Both the position numbers and the translations under genes were made by a program. Under the pieces are notes generated by a model. That model had not been told where the DNA came from. It ran no database searches and saw nothing but the letters and a program-made list of their open reading frames with translations. From contig NZ_CP010681.1 of the NCBI RefSeq assembly GCF_002407245.1, positions 3,485,001 through 3,549,000 of the forward strand: a DNA stretch of 64,000 nt, in the 5' to 3' direction. Below, piece by piece: positions 35,857 through 44,251 of this stretch; positions within the stretch are counted from its first letter, which is position 1, and each line of letters begins with the position of its first letter. Origin of the DNA: Phaeobacter piscinae. GTDB taxonomy: Bacteria > Pseudomonadota > Alphaproteobacteria > Rhodobacterales > Rhodobacteraceae.

Positions 35857-36445
35857 ATTTGCTGTCCTCTGTGATGTGGAAAGAGAAGGCCTCGATAGAG
35901 TCCTGTATAGAATTGATTAGTGCTGAGCTGTTGATCTCCCGCTCGATGCCACCGACTTTGAGATAGGCTTGACCAGACGACAGCATGACATCTTCCCGGA
36001 CCTGTACAGGAACGGTGAAGCTCTTCGTCAATAGGGCGCGCACCGTTGCACCCTCGCCAGGTGAGACAACGATGTTTATCGCCTGATCGGCCTGGCTCTT
36101 GGCCATATCCGTCAGCTGATCGACGATGTGATGGCCAAAGCTGGCGGCCATGGCATCGGGAAGAACTGCGCTGGTCAGAACCTTGAACATCGGATCCAGA
36201 GATTCCAGCAGTTGGGTCTGTGCCTCATGAAAGGTGAAGCTAAGATCCTCGAGCGAGTTGGCCAATTCGGAGGAAACATGTGTGGTCTCCTTGTCCTTGG
36301 CCGTTACCGCGTCGTCCCAGCCCGCACTGTAGCCCTTTTCATAGGATTCCAGCCGTTTCTCCTCCAGCAGTTCTTCACTGACTTCTGCAACCGGCACCGC
36401 AGGTGTGTCCATGGCAAAATCTTCAAGAAGATGGGCAATGGTCAT
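35849..36445 (-). CDS. fliH: FliH-like flagellar export ATPase regulator
   Basis: A 198-residue protein that by position and pattern should be FliH, the stator-like regulator that binds FliI and docks it through FliN. An Ala/Glu-rich N-terminal part (LEEKRLESYEKGYSAGWDDA, the YxxGxxxG helix motif) precedes a coiled-coil and a C-terminal V-ATPase E-like domain. Sequence identity to classical FliH is low, so the name relies on the GxxxG-like repeat and location between fliF and fliN. It overlaps both. Confidence 0.8.
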   Translation of the reverse strand: MTIAHLLEDFAMDTPAVPVAEVSEELLEEKRLESYEKGYSAGWDDAVTAKDKETTHVSSELANSLEDLSFTFHEAQTQLLESLDPMFKVLTSAVLPDAMAASFGHHIVDQLTDMAKSQADQAINIVVSPGEGATVRALLTKSFTVPVQVREDVMLSSGQAYLKVGGIEREINSSALINSIQDSIEAFSFHITEDSKYG

Positions 36446-38130
36446 CAGGCTCTCTCCTCATTCTCTTCCAGCCAACCGCGCAGGATCTGAACGGTTTCTT
36501 CCTGGCGTTCGCCAATCATCGAGCGGAGGCGATCAACAGGGTTGTCACCACCGCCTCCAAGCGCAGGCAAGCCACCCATATCGCCCATTCCGCCCATGTC
36601 TCCCATGCCCATACCGCTGCCCATGCCCATGCCACCCATGGGTTCGAACTGACCGGTATCGTTGTTCTCTATTTCGCCATCCAGCGCGAGGTCAGCGCCC
36701 AGATTTGGGTTGGCCATGAAACCGCCACCGCCAAGCGCGGGCAGCTCATCCATGGCGTCGCCTACCGGTGCACCGAGTGCCGGAGCACTGCTCGGGTTCG
36801 ACAGAATGGGACGAATGACAAAGAGACCGAGGATCAAAGTGACAAGAGCAAGAGCAGCCATCTGGATCAGTGACATCGCATCCAGATAGATGTTGTCGAA
36901 GACGGAGGCGCTGACCACGGTGCCTTGTGGCTCTACTGTGGGCATTTCCATCGATTTCAGTGTGATAACATCACCACGTTTCTCACTGAATCCTACCGCA
37001 GCAGAGATCAATTCGCGGAGGGCGCCAAGCTCTTCCTCGGCCCGTGGGACCATAACAGTTTCACCGGTTGCTGTTGTCGTCGGCACACCGTTCAACAGTA
37101 CAGCGACAGTCAGACGCTTGATCGCGCCAGGCCCACGCAGGATTTCTTTTTCGGTCTCGGATATTTCATAGTTCACCCGTTCGCGGGTTGCGCTGGTACT
37201 GGCCTTTGACCCATCGCCCGAGGCGGCATCGCCATCGGGTATATTGGAGGCTACGGTCACCTCACCCGACTGATTTTGCGAAGAATCCGCACGTTCCTCC
37301 ACATCGGTGCTGATGGCGACACGGCTTTCGGGATCAATGCGTTTCTCGCGAATAGACTCGGTGTCGGTCACGGTTTCGACGCTCACCTCAACCACAGCAT
37401 TGCCGTGGCCAACGCGTGCTTCGACCAACCGCATGACCCGTTCACGAATCGACTGCGAGCGATCATCGGTTCCGGCGCCGACAGCGGCAGCGGCCTCGGG
37501 AGAGCCGATCAGCGCGCCATTGGCATCAATCACCGCTACGTTTTCCACCGCCAGACCTGTCACAGCCGAGGAAATCAGAAAGCGAATCGCATTGGCCTGC
37601 GCGGGCGTGATGGGCGAGCCCATCGGCACAACCGACACAGAGGCAGTCGGTTCAGCCGTGCGTTGAAACGGATTTGATCCGGTATTTGCGATATGGACCC
37701 GGGCCTGGGTCACATGCGGGCTGGCCACGATGGTACGGGCCAGCTCCCCTTCCTTTGCGCGCCAGTAGGCGGCATCAAACATTTGCGATGTGGTCCCGAA
37801 CCCGCTGAGCGAATCAAGCAGTTCGTAACCGCGCCCGCCGTTTGCAGGCAGGCCTTCGCTCGCCAGCGTCATGCGGAGTTCGTCGCGTGCCGAAGCCGGA
37901 ACATAAATTGATCCGCCGCGCACTTCATATTCGGTGCCGCGCTGTTCCAGCGCGCGCACTACATCCCCAGCCGAACCGCTTTCCAGCCCGGCATATAGTA
38001 ATTGCATCGTGGGCGTATTCGCCACACGGGACATCGCCAGGACGCTGAGAATCACGATCACCGTGGCCCCCACGGCAATCAGGCGCTTTCGCGTGTCCAA
38101 ACCTGCCCAGACATTCTTGATCTGCTGCAC
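36445..38130 (-). CDS. fliF: Flagellar MS-ring protein FliF
   Basis: A 561-residue protein that forms the MS ring. Membrane helices lie near residues 17-34 and about 430-450, flanking the periplasmic ring-building motifs (ALEQRGTEYEV, LARTIVASPHVTQARVHI). The C-terminal QEETVQILRGWLEENEERA segment is the FliG-binding tail. Just before it is an unusual Met-Gly-rich stretch. A GTG at 38130 is chosen as start because GGAGG lies 5 bases upstream; the ORF is open to 38169. fliG, often next, is missing here; fliH follows directly. Confidence 0.95.
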   Translation of the reverse strand: MQQIKNVWAGLDTRKRLIAVGATVIVILSVLAMSRVANTPTMQLLYAGLESGSAGDVVRALEQRGTEYEVRGGSIYVPASARDELRMTLASEGLPANGGRGYELLDSLSGFGTTSQMFDAAYWRAKEGELARTIVASPHVTQARVHIANTGSNPFQRTAEPTASVSVVPMGSPITPAQANAIRFLISSAVTGLAVENVAVIDANGALIGSPEAAAAVGAGTDDRSQSIRERVMRLVEARVGHGNAVVEVSVETVTDTESIREKRIDPESRVAISTDVEERADSSQNQSGEVTVASNIPDGDAASGDGSKASTSATRERVNYEISETEKEILRGPGAIKRLTVAVLLNGVPTTTATGETVMVPRAEEELGALRELISAAVGFSEKRGDVITLKSMEMPTVEPQGTVVSASVFDNIYLDAMSLIQMAALALVTLILGLFVIRPILSNPSSAPALGAPVGDAMDELPALGGGGFMANPNLGADLALDGEIENNDTGQFEPMGGMGMGSGMGMGDMGGMGDMGGLPALGGGGDNPVDRLRSMIGERQEETVQILRGWLEENEERA

Positions 38131-38188
38131 ATTAACCTCCGTAGCATCGGCGTTCTGTCCGATGTGCAACCCTTTTGCCGGATTGCCC

Positions 38189-38203
38189 TTAACATTCGGT
38201 TAG
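38189..38203. promoter_or_regulatory. CtrA-type box between fliF and fliL
   Basis: TTAA-N7-TTAG (spacer CATTCGG), 59 bases from the fliF start and 46 from fliL; it could serve both divergent units. Confidence 0.55.
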
Positions 38204-38248
38204 TGTCCGCCAGCTAAGAAGATGAGGCACGACGTATTAGGGATAGTC

Positions 38249-38773
38249 ATGACAGACGCTGTAGTAGACACAGAACAGGACGCCCCGGCCAAGAAGAGCA
38301 AGTTGCCCCTTATTATCGGGGTTGTCCTTGCACTTGTTGGAGCCGGTGGGGGATTCTTCGCTGTCCAGTCAGGCCTTCTTCCCTTTGGTCAGAGCGCAGC
38401 CCCAGAAGGGGTGGATGCGACCGAAGTGGCGCCAGAAGGCGTGGACAATGGTGAGTCGGCGGAAGATATCGCCAATCTCGCTTTTATCGAAATGGAACCG
38501 ATTGTGATCAGTTTGCGCAAGGCAAGTGGTCTAAAGCACCTTCGATTCCGCTCTCAGCTGGAGGTTGACCTCGCCCACAGGGCTGAGGTTGAGAAAATCC
38601 TCCCGCGGATTGTCGATGTTCTCAACAGTTATCTCAGGGCACTGGAGCTGGAGGATCTGACCGATCCAATGGCCCTGCCCAAACTGCGCGCACAGATGCT
38701 GCGGCGGATCAATATTGCAGCTGGCCAGGGCCGGGTGCGTGATCTGCTGATTATGGACTTCGTATTGAACTAG
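38249..38773 (+). CDS. fliL: Flagellar basal body-associated protein FliL (copy 1)
   Basis: A 174-residue single-pass membrane protein around the stators. A lysine-rich N-terminus precedes one membrane helix (LPLIIGVVLALVGAGGGFF, about 20-38) and a periplasmic stomatin-like domain ending in DLLIMDFVLN, the typical FliL end. The ATG at 38249 follows AGGGAT; an upstream start at 38222 is less likely. It heads a long plus-strand operon running to 48.6 kb. A second, divergent FliL-like gene lies at 48674-49162. Confidence 0.9.
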   Translation: MTDAVVDTEQDAPAKKSKLPLIIGVVLALVGAGGGFFAVQSGLLPFGQSAAPEGVDATEVAPEGVDNGESAEDIANLAFIEMEPIVISLRKASGLKHLRFRSQLEVDLAHRAEVEKILPRIVDVLNSYLRALELEDLTDPMALPKLRAQMLRRINIAAGQGRVRDLLIMDFVLN

Positions 38774-38782
38774 GAGAACGGG

Positions 38783-39247
38783 ATGGAACTGATTGCAGAT
38801 ATCCTGCTTGCGGCCGGGGCCATGGGGGCGGGCTTTTACTGCCTGGTGCTCTCGCGTCGGCTGAAGCGTTTTAATGATCTGGAAAAGGGGGTTGGCGGTG
38901 CAGTTGCGGTGCTTTCTGCGCAGGTCGATGATCTCAACAAGTCGCTGCTGGCCGCGCGTCATGTGTCGGATGGTTCCAGCAAGGCGCTCGACCAACTGAC
39001 CGGGCGCGCCGAATCGGTCGCACAGCGGTTGGAGCTAATGATGGCTTCCATGCATGATATGCCTGAGGCGGCGGCGACTGAGCCGAAATCCACTGTCGCT
39101 CCGTCTGCTGTCGCCGAAGAAAGCGATGCATTGGCAGCGGCATATGAGGCCGACGCGGAGCCGGAAGTGGCGGCGGAGCCGGAACCTGCGAAACCCGCAG
39201 GTCTGATGTTTGTCCGTCATAACCGGTCTCAGGGTCGGGTTGCATAA
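38783..39247 (+). CDS. Flagellar cluster membrane protein, PflI/DUF6468-like
   Basis: A 154-residue protein with one N-terminal membrane helix (LIADILLAAGAMGAGFYCLVL, roughly 3-23), a short coiled coil, and an acidic Ala/Pro/Glu-rich cytoplasmic tail. This architecture and the place between fliL and the MotE-like gene match the DUF6468 group, which I believe includes the Caulobacter flagellar positioning protein PflI. No enzymatic motif is present. It starts 9 bases after fliL and its stop overlaps the next start. Confidence 0.6.
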   Translation: MELIADILLAAGAMGAGFYCLVLSRRLKRFNDLEKGVGGAVAVLSAQVDDLNKSLLAARHVSDGSSKALDQLTGRAESVAQRLELMMASMHDMPEAAATEPKSTVAPSAVAEESDALAAAYEADAEPEVAAEPEPAKPAGLMFVRHNRSQGRVA

Positions 39248-39894
39248 TGGCCAAGACAGCAAAGACAAAAGCCGCCCCGGTGAAGCCGAAGAAGGCAAAG
39301 CGCATCAGGCGGTCGCGTAGCAGCGCTCTCATGATGCTGGCGTTGCTGTTGATGGGGTCAGCAATTGTGCGTCTCGGTCTGGAGGCTGGTCCGGCTATCG
39401 CGCGTGAGGTTGCGAATCTGCAGGACGAATCGACCCTGAAAGAAGAGCCGAAAGGCACGCTGAATGGTCAGTCGATGCCCTCTTCTGCCGAACTGCAGAA
39501 CATGCTCGCGGCCTTTCAGGAACGTGAAGCTGTTCTATCTGCCCGTGAGGCTGAGATCGAAGACCGTATGAAGGCGCTCGAAATCGCAGACGAAGCGATT
39601 GAGCAAAAACTGGTGGCGCTGGAGCAGGCAGAGCAAGAGCTGAAATCGACACTCGCTCTTGCGGATGGTGCAACTGAGGCAGATCTGACGCGGCTGACGT
39701 CGGTCTATGAACAGATGAAACCAAAAGAATCGTCTGCCCTTTTTGAGGAGATGGATCCAGCCTTTGCAGCGGGCTTCCTCGCACGCATGCGCCCCGAGGC
39801 AGCGGCCGGCATCATGGCAGGGCTCAGCCCGCAGGCGGCCTATACAATCAGCGTGGTCCTGGCGGGTCGCAATGGGTCTGTTCCAAAGGAGTAA
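39247..39894 (+). CDS. MotE-like / MgtE-N-domain flagellar protein
   Basis: A 215-residue protein with a very basic N-terminus, one membrane helix (SALMMLALLLMGSAIVRLGL, about 26-45), a long periplasmic coiled coil (about 80-145) and a C-terminal MgtE-N-like helical domain (YEQMKPKESSALFEEMDP, FLARMRPEAAAGIMAGLSP). This is the layout of MotE, the periplasmic chaperone for MotC in rhizobia. Its overlap with the preceding gene and position before motA suit a stator-assembly role. Confidence 0.75.
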   Translation: MAKTAKTKAAPVKPKKAKRIRRSRSSALMMLALLLMGSAIVRLGLEAGPAIAREVANLQDESTLKEEPKGTLNGQSMPSSAELQNMLAAFQEREAVLSAREAEIEDRMKALEIADEAIEQKLVALEQAEQELKSTLALADGATEADLTRLTSVYEQMKPKESSALFEEMDPAFAAGFLARMRPEAAAGIMAGLSPQAAYTISVVLAGRNGSVPKE

Positions 39895-39971
39895 GCAAGT
39901 GCTGCTCCTCAGGCTTTTTTAACGTGAATCGCCTAAACTTGTAGAAACAAACGAAATTCGGAGTGGACCTA

Positions 39972-40841
39972 ATGCTCGGTATTGTAGGCATCGTGGTTAT
40001 CTTTGTCATGGTGTTCGGGGGATATCTCCTCGCAGGTGGCAAGTTTGCGATCATCATCAAAGCTCTGCCATTCGAATTCATGATGATTGGCGGCGCTGGT
40101 GTTGGCGCCTTTCTGATCAGCAATGATATGGGCGGCGTTAAACATACGCTGAAAGACGTCGGCAAGGTGTTCAAGGGTCCCAAATGGAAGCCCGATGACT
40201 ACCGCGATCTTCTGTGTCTGCTCTTTTCATTGATCAGGATCGCAAGGGCGAACCCGGTTGAGGTTGAACAGCATATCGAAGATCCGGAAAATTCTTCGGT
40301 ATTCAATCGCTATCCCAAAATCCTCGCGGATAAAGAGGCGGTAAATCTGATCAGCGACACCATGCGGTCAGCCTCGATGAACTATGATGATCCGCATCAG
40401 GTTGAGGAAGTTCTGGAAAAACGGATTGAGGCGAATCTGCACCACGCCCTGCACTCCAGCCATGCGCTGCAATCGCTTGCCGATGGTCTTCCGGCGCTGG
40501 GCATTGTTGCGGCTGTTCTCGGCATTATTAAAACCATGGGATCAATTGATCAGCCGCCTGAGGTTCTGGGTAAACTGATCGGTGGTGCGCTTGTTGGGAC
40601 ATTCCTTGGTGTTTTCCTTGCCTATGGTCTGGTCGGCCCCTTCGCAGGCAAGGTGAAATCGGTTGTCGAAGAGGACGCGCATTTCTATTCGCTCATCCGC
40701 GAAGTTCTGGTGGCCAACCTGCACAATCACGCAGCGGCGATCTGTATCGAAGTGGGGCGTCAGAACACCCCATCCCACATCCGCCCCGGATTTTCTGAAC
40801 TGGAAGATGCCTTGAAATCGGTGAAACAGGACGCAGCATGA
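39972..40841 (+). CDS. motA: Flagellar stator protein MotA
   Basis: A 289-residue stator subunit with four membrane helices. Helix 1 (GIVGIVVIFVMVFGGYLLAGG) and the signature LADGLPALGIVAAVLGIIKTMG in helix 3, with its conserved proline, followed by LIGGALVGTFLGVFLAYG in helix 4, are clear. The cytoplasmic loop carries charged residues for FliG contact. The ATG at 39972 follows GGAG; a GTG at 39963 is also open. Its partner motB lies 11 kb upstream in another unit. Confidence 0.95.
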   Translation: MLGIVGIVVIFVMVFGGYLLAGGKFAIIIKALPFEFMMIGGAGVGAFLISNDMGGVKHTLKDVGKVFKGPKWKPDDYRDLLCLLFSLIRIARANPVEVEQHIEDPENSSVFNRYPKILADKEAVNLISDTMRSASMNYDDPHQVEEVLEKRIEANLHHALHSSHALQSLADGLPALGIVAAVLGIIKTMGSIDQPPEVLGKLIGGALVGTFLGVFLAYGLVGPFAGKVKSVVEEDAHFYSLIREVLVANLHNHAAAICIEVGRQNTPSHIRPGFSELEDALKSVKQDAA

Positions 40842-43297
40842 TGTGGCGCGCGCTGACCATTGCAGCATTGACCCTGGCTGCGGCATCCGCGGATGCTCAG
40901 ACAGTGGTCGCCCGTTCGGGAGAGCATGCCGGGTTTTCCCGGTTGGTCATGCGGCTTCCCGCTGGTGCGCCTTGGTCTCTGCGTCAGTCTGGGCAGTCAG
41001 CCCAGGTGGTGATCGATACGCCCACAGTCGTGTTCGACACCTCGCGAGTCTTTGACCTGATCCCGCGTACGCGGCTGCAGTCGGTCTCCCAAGCCGGGCC
41101 TGGGCAACCGTTGCAGCTGCAGCTTGGGTGTAACTGCGATGTCAGCTCCTTCGTTCAGAAGGACGGGTATCTGGTGGTCGATATCGCCGATGGCACGCCC
41201 CGTGCCGATCAGCCTTTGACGGCCGGATCGCCGTTGCCGCTCTTGCCCGGAAATATCAATAGTACCGGATATCGGTTTAATCTTGCGGCGCGGGCAGCTG
41301 CGGACGCGCGTGCCGCACTTGATCTTGCTGGTGTGACGTCTCGCAGCACTACCGGTGCTGATCAGGTGCAGCGTCTTCCTGTCGCTGTGGCGGATACACC
41401 GTCAGCGATCCAACTGCCCCTAGACCTGACCCGAACCCCACGCGCTGAGGTACCTGCCGCGCCGGTTGAAGAGGCCCGCGTTGCGGTGGAGTCTGCCACT
41501 GAGCCGAAACCGGTTCCGGTCCAAGTTGACACGGACATGCTGCTTGATTTGTCGGAAACCGAAAGAGCGGCAACGGTCAACGAATCCGAACAGCGGCTGT
41601 TGCAACAAATCAGCCGTGCCACCAATCAAGGGTTATTGGAATTGGTCGGCGTTGAGGTGCACGATGGCACGGACGGGCATGTCCTTGATCCTCTGAGCGG
41701 CCGAGACCGCCCCCTTAATCCGCTGGACCAGATTTCCGTCACCTCCTCGGTGGATCGGGAAACCGGTCTTATTGCACGCAGGTCCGACACGTCGGGCCAG
41801 CCAACGCATTGCCTGCCAAGCCGACAATTGGCGGTGCATGCATGGGGCACGGACGAGCCGTTTGCGGATCAGATTTCGCCATTGCGCGCGGATTTGGTGC
41901 GTGAATTTGATGACGTCGATCCGGAAGCGGTTTTGACCCTGGCGCGGGCATATCTTTTCTTTGGATTTGGTGCTGAGGCGCAGGCGATTCTGCGGATGAT
42001 GCCATCTGGTGCTGCGGAGCACGACGATGCCGTGGCGCTGACGGCCATGGGGGCTGTGCTGGATGGCCAGCCGATGGAGGTCAATCACACGTTCGCGGGG
42101 CAGCAGGTTTGCGATAGCGAAGTGGCGCTTTGGGCGGCCTTGGCAGATGGAACGATCAAGAAAAATGCCAAAACGGATGCGATTCAACAGGCTTTTGCCA
42201 AGCTACCACCCCATCTGCGGGTGCAAGTTGGTCCGCGCATCAGCACTTTGTTTGCTAAGGCGGGTGATCCCCATCTGGCGGGCGCGGCTTTGCGGTCTGT
42301 TGATCGTACAGGTGTCGAACATGTCCCTGAAATCAACTTGGCCGAGGCGGAGATTGCCAGACTGGAAGGCGACGTTGAAACCGTCGCCCAAGAGTTGACG
42401 GATGAGGTGGCCGAACGGACGGAAAACGCACCGCGGGCCCTGATCGAACTGATCGACCTCAGTTTTGCTGAGCGCAGCGCACTGTCGCCGGATGTGCCGG
42501 ATCTGGCCGCCTCCTATGAGGTCGAGAATCGCGACAGTCCGCTGGGCGCTGATCTCAGGCGCGCAGTGGTTGCCGCCCTGGCGTTGACTGGTGAGTTTCA
42601 TGACAGTTTCAGTGAACTGGAAGCGCTAAGCCGACGCGACGGTCCAGCCGCGCGTACTGCGGCGCTGGAACCGTTGCTAACCTTGCTGACAGAGCGGGCA
42701 GATGATGTCACCTTCCTGCAATATGCGCTGGTTATCGCGGCCAATGGTACCACCGCAGAGGTCGCACCAGTCGCGGATATCGTGGCCGAACGCCTGCTGG
42801 ATCTGGGGTTTGCACAGCAGGCTCAATCAATCCTGAAAAAGCTGGCAATGGAGCCTGGAAACACGAAACGTCGGCTGATCCTGGCCAAAGCAGCGTTGGC
42901 GATGGACAAGCCGCATTCCGCTTTGGTTGAGTTGATGGGACTGTCAGGTTCTGCAGCAAACAAGCTGCGTGCAGAGGCACTTTGGCGCAATGGAGAATAC
43001 GCCAGGGCTGGTGAGTATCTGCTTGAAGAAGAAGAAAAAGATGCTGCCACGCGTGGATTCTGGCATTCCGAGGATCGCGATACGCTTGCCACGATGGATG
43101 CGGATGACACGGAACAGTTCGGTGGCGTCGCGCGCGTGACAACACAAATCGAAGAGACGGCGAAAGAACCCACCGGTCTGCCGCCCTTGGCCCATGCGAG
43201 GGCGCTTGTTGAAAGCAGCGAGGGGACGCGTGGCGGCATCGCAGATCTGTTGCAGAAAGTAACGCCGCAGGCGGATCCTTCCGACGATGGATCGTAG
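40838..43297 (+). CDS. Large periplasmic repeat protein in flagellar operon (MotC-like role?)
   Basis: An 819-residue exported protein (signal peptide cleaved near SADAQ, residue 20). The N-terminal domain (about 20-120) has an AMIN-like beta fold (FSRLVMRLPAGAPWSL, then KDGYLVVDIADG) with a GCNC pair. A proline-rich linker follows, then a long helical TPR-like body (about 360-790). I do not recognise a named family. Its ATG overlaps the motA stop, and it lies between MotE-like/MotA and a wall hydrolase, so a periplasmic stator or motor role is inferred. Confidence 0.7.
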   Translation: MMWRALTIAALTLAAASADAQTVVARSGEHAGFSRLVMRLPAGAPWSLRQSGQSAQVVIDTPTVVFDTSRVFDLIPRTRLQSVSQAGPGQPLQLQLGCNCDVSSFVQKDGYLVVDIADGTPRADQPLTAGSPLPLLPGNINSTGYRFNLAARAAADARAALDLAGVTSRSTTGADQVQRLPVAVADTPSAIQLPLDLTRTPRAEVPAAPVEEARVAVESATEPKPVPVQVDTDMLLDLSETERAATVNESEQRLLQQISRATNQGLLELVGVEVHDGTDGHVLDPLSGRDRPLNPLDQISVTSSVDRETGLIARRSDTSGQPTHCLPSRQLAVHAWGTDEPFADQISPLRADLVREFDDVDPEAVLTLARAYLFFGFGAEAQAILRMMPSGAAEHDDAVALTAMGAVLDGQPMEVNHTFAGQQVCDSEVALWAALADGTIKKNAKTDAIQQAFAKLPPHLRVQVGPRISTLFAKAGDPHLAGAALRSVDRTGVEHVPEINLAEAEIARLEGDVETVAQELTDEVAERTENAPRALIELIDLSFAERSALSPDVPDLAASYEVENRDSPLGADLRRAVVAALALTGEFHDSFSELEALSRRDGPAARTAALEPLLTLLTERADDVTFLQYALVIAANGTTAEVAPVADIVAERLLDLGFAQQAQSILKKLAMEPGNTKRRLILAKAALAMDKPHSALVELMGLSGSAANKLRAEALWRNGEYARAGEYLLEEEEKDAATRGFWHSEDRDTLATMDADDTEQFGGVARVTTQIEETAKEPTGLPPLAHARALVESSEGTRGGIADLLQKVTPQADPSDDGS

Positions 43298-43330
43298 CGT
43301 CCAAGAACCACGTATCTGAGCGGAGCATTT

Positions 43331-43361
43331 GCAAAGATCGCCTGATCGAGGCGGTCTTTGC
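43331..43361 (+). terminator. Hairpin upstream of the SltF-like gene
   Basis: GCAAAGATCGCC/GGCGGTCTTTGC, 12 bp with one wobble and a 7-base loop. No strong T tract follows, so it may attenuate rather than stop transcription. Confidence 0.45.
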
Positions 43362-43438
43362 GCGTTTGGTGATAACGGTTTGTCAACGCTCTCAGCTTAC
43401 GCTCGAACCTAGGGTGAATCCTCATTTGGACAGGCAGA

Positions 43439-44239
43439 ATGCCGAAATCGAGCTATTATTTCCGACAACAGCGGCGGTGTGTCCGCTGCGCAGGCAGTTT
43501 GCCAAAGTGGTCCGTGCTGCTTGTCGCAGTATTTGGCCTCCTGGGGCTGCTTATTCCTCAGACAATATACGCGGCTTCACCGCAGGTATCGGCCCTATGT
43601 GATCTTGCCGCGCGACGGGCAGCGCGTGATCAGGGCGTTCCGCTGGACGTGTTGCGCGCCATCACCAGGACGGAGACCGGCCGCGGTGGAAAACAAGGGC
43701 TCCAGCCCTGGCCTTGGACCGTCAATATGGAAGGTGCCGGCAAGTGGTTTCAGACAGAAGATGAGGCCCGGGCCTATGTCTTCTCCCACTTCAAACGCGG
43801 TGCACGGAGCTTTGACGTCGGGTGTTTCCAGATCAATTTCAAATGGCATGGTCAGGCTTTCGATTCGATCGACCAGATGTTCGACCCGCTTGCGAATGCG
43901 CAATATGCGGCGCGGTTCCTGCGTGAACTGCACGATGAATTTGGTGACTGGTCACAGGCTGCCGGCGCCTATCACTCGCGCACACCCACCTATGCAAACC
44001 GCTATACTGCGCGTTTTGACAGGGTGCGTGCGGACCTAAAGCCGGTGGAGACGGTCGCAGCAATGCCGGTAGAGCGCAGCCGAGCCACGTTTACCGCCCC
44101 ACAACCCCTCGCCATGCTTCACAATCCTTCGCCGCTGATCGCTCAGGGTGGGGCACCGTCTGGTGCTGCCCGCCTGGGATCTCTGGTTCCATTGACCGGC
44201 GGCGGCACTTCGGCGCAAGCGCTCATCGTACTGAAATAA
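43439..44239 (+). CDS. Lytic transglycosylase, SltF-like
   Basis: A 266-residue exported SLT-domain protein. The signal anchor (residues about 24-44, LLVAVFGLLGLLIPQTIYA) is followed by the lysozyme-like fold: catalytic Glu in AITRTETGRGG, then FDVGCFQINFKWHG and AGAYHSRTP. A Pro/Ser-rich tail follows. In Rhodobacter sphaeroides the analogous SltF cuts peptidoglycan for rod growth, since FlgJ there lacks muramidase, as does the FlgJ in this window. The start at 43439 has no clear alternative with better context. Confidence 0.85.
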   Translation: MPKSSYYFRQQRRCVRCAGSLPKWSVLLVAVFGLLGLLIPQTIYAASPQVSALCDLAARRAARDQGVPLDVLRAITRTETGRGGKQGLQPWPWTVNMEGAGKWFQTEDEARAYVFSHFKRGARSFDVGCFQINFKWHGQAFDSIDQMFDPLANAQYAARFLRELHDEFGDWSQAAGAYHSRTPTYANRYTARFDRVRADLKPVETVAAMPVERSRATFTAPQPLAMLHNPSPLIAQGGAPSGAARLGSLVPLTGGGTSAQALIVLK

Positions 44240-44251
44240 GGGCTGATTTTC

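Noticed and set aside
39895..39971. CtrA-like TTAA near motA
   Set aside because: A TTAA is present but no second half-site at 7-base spacing.
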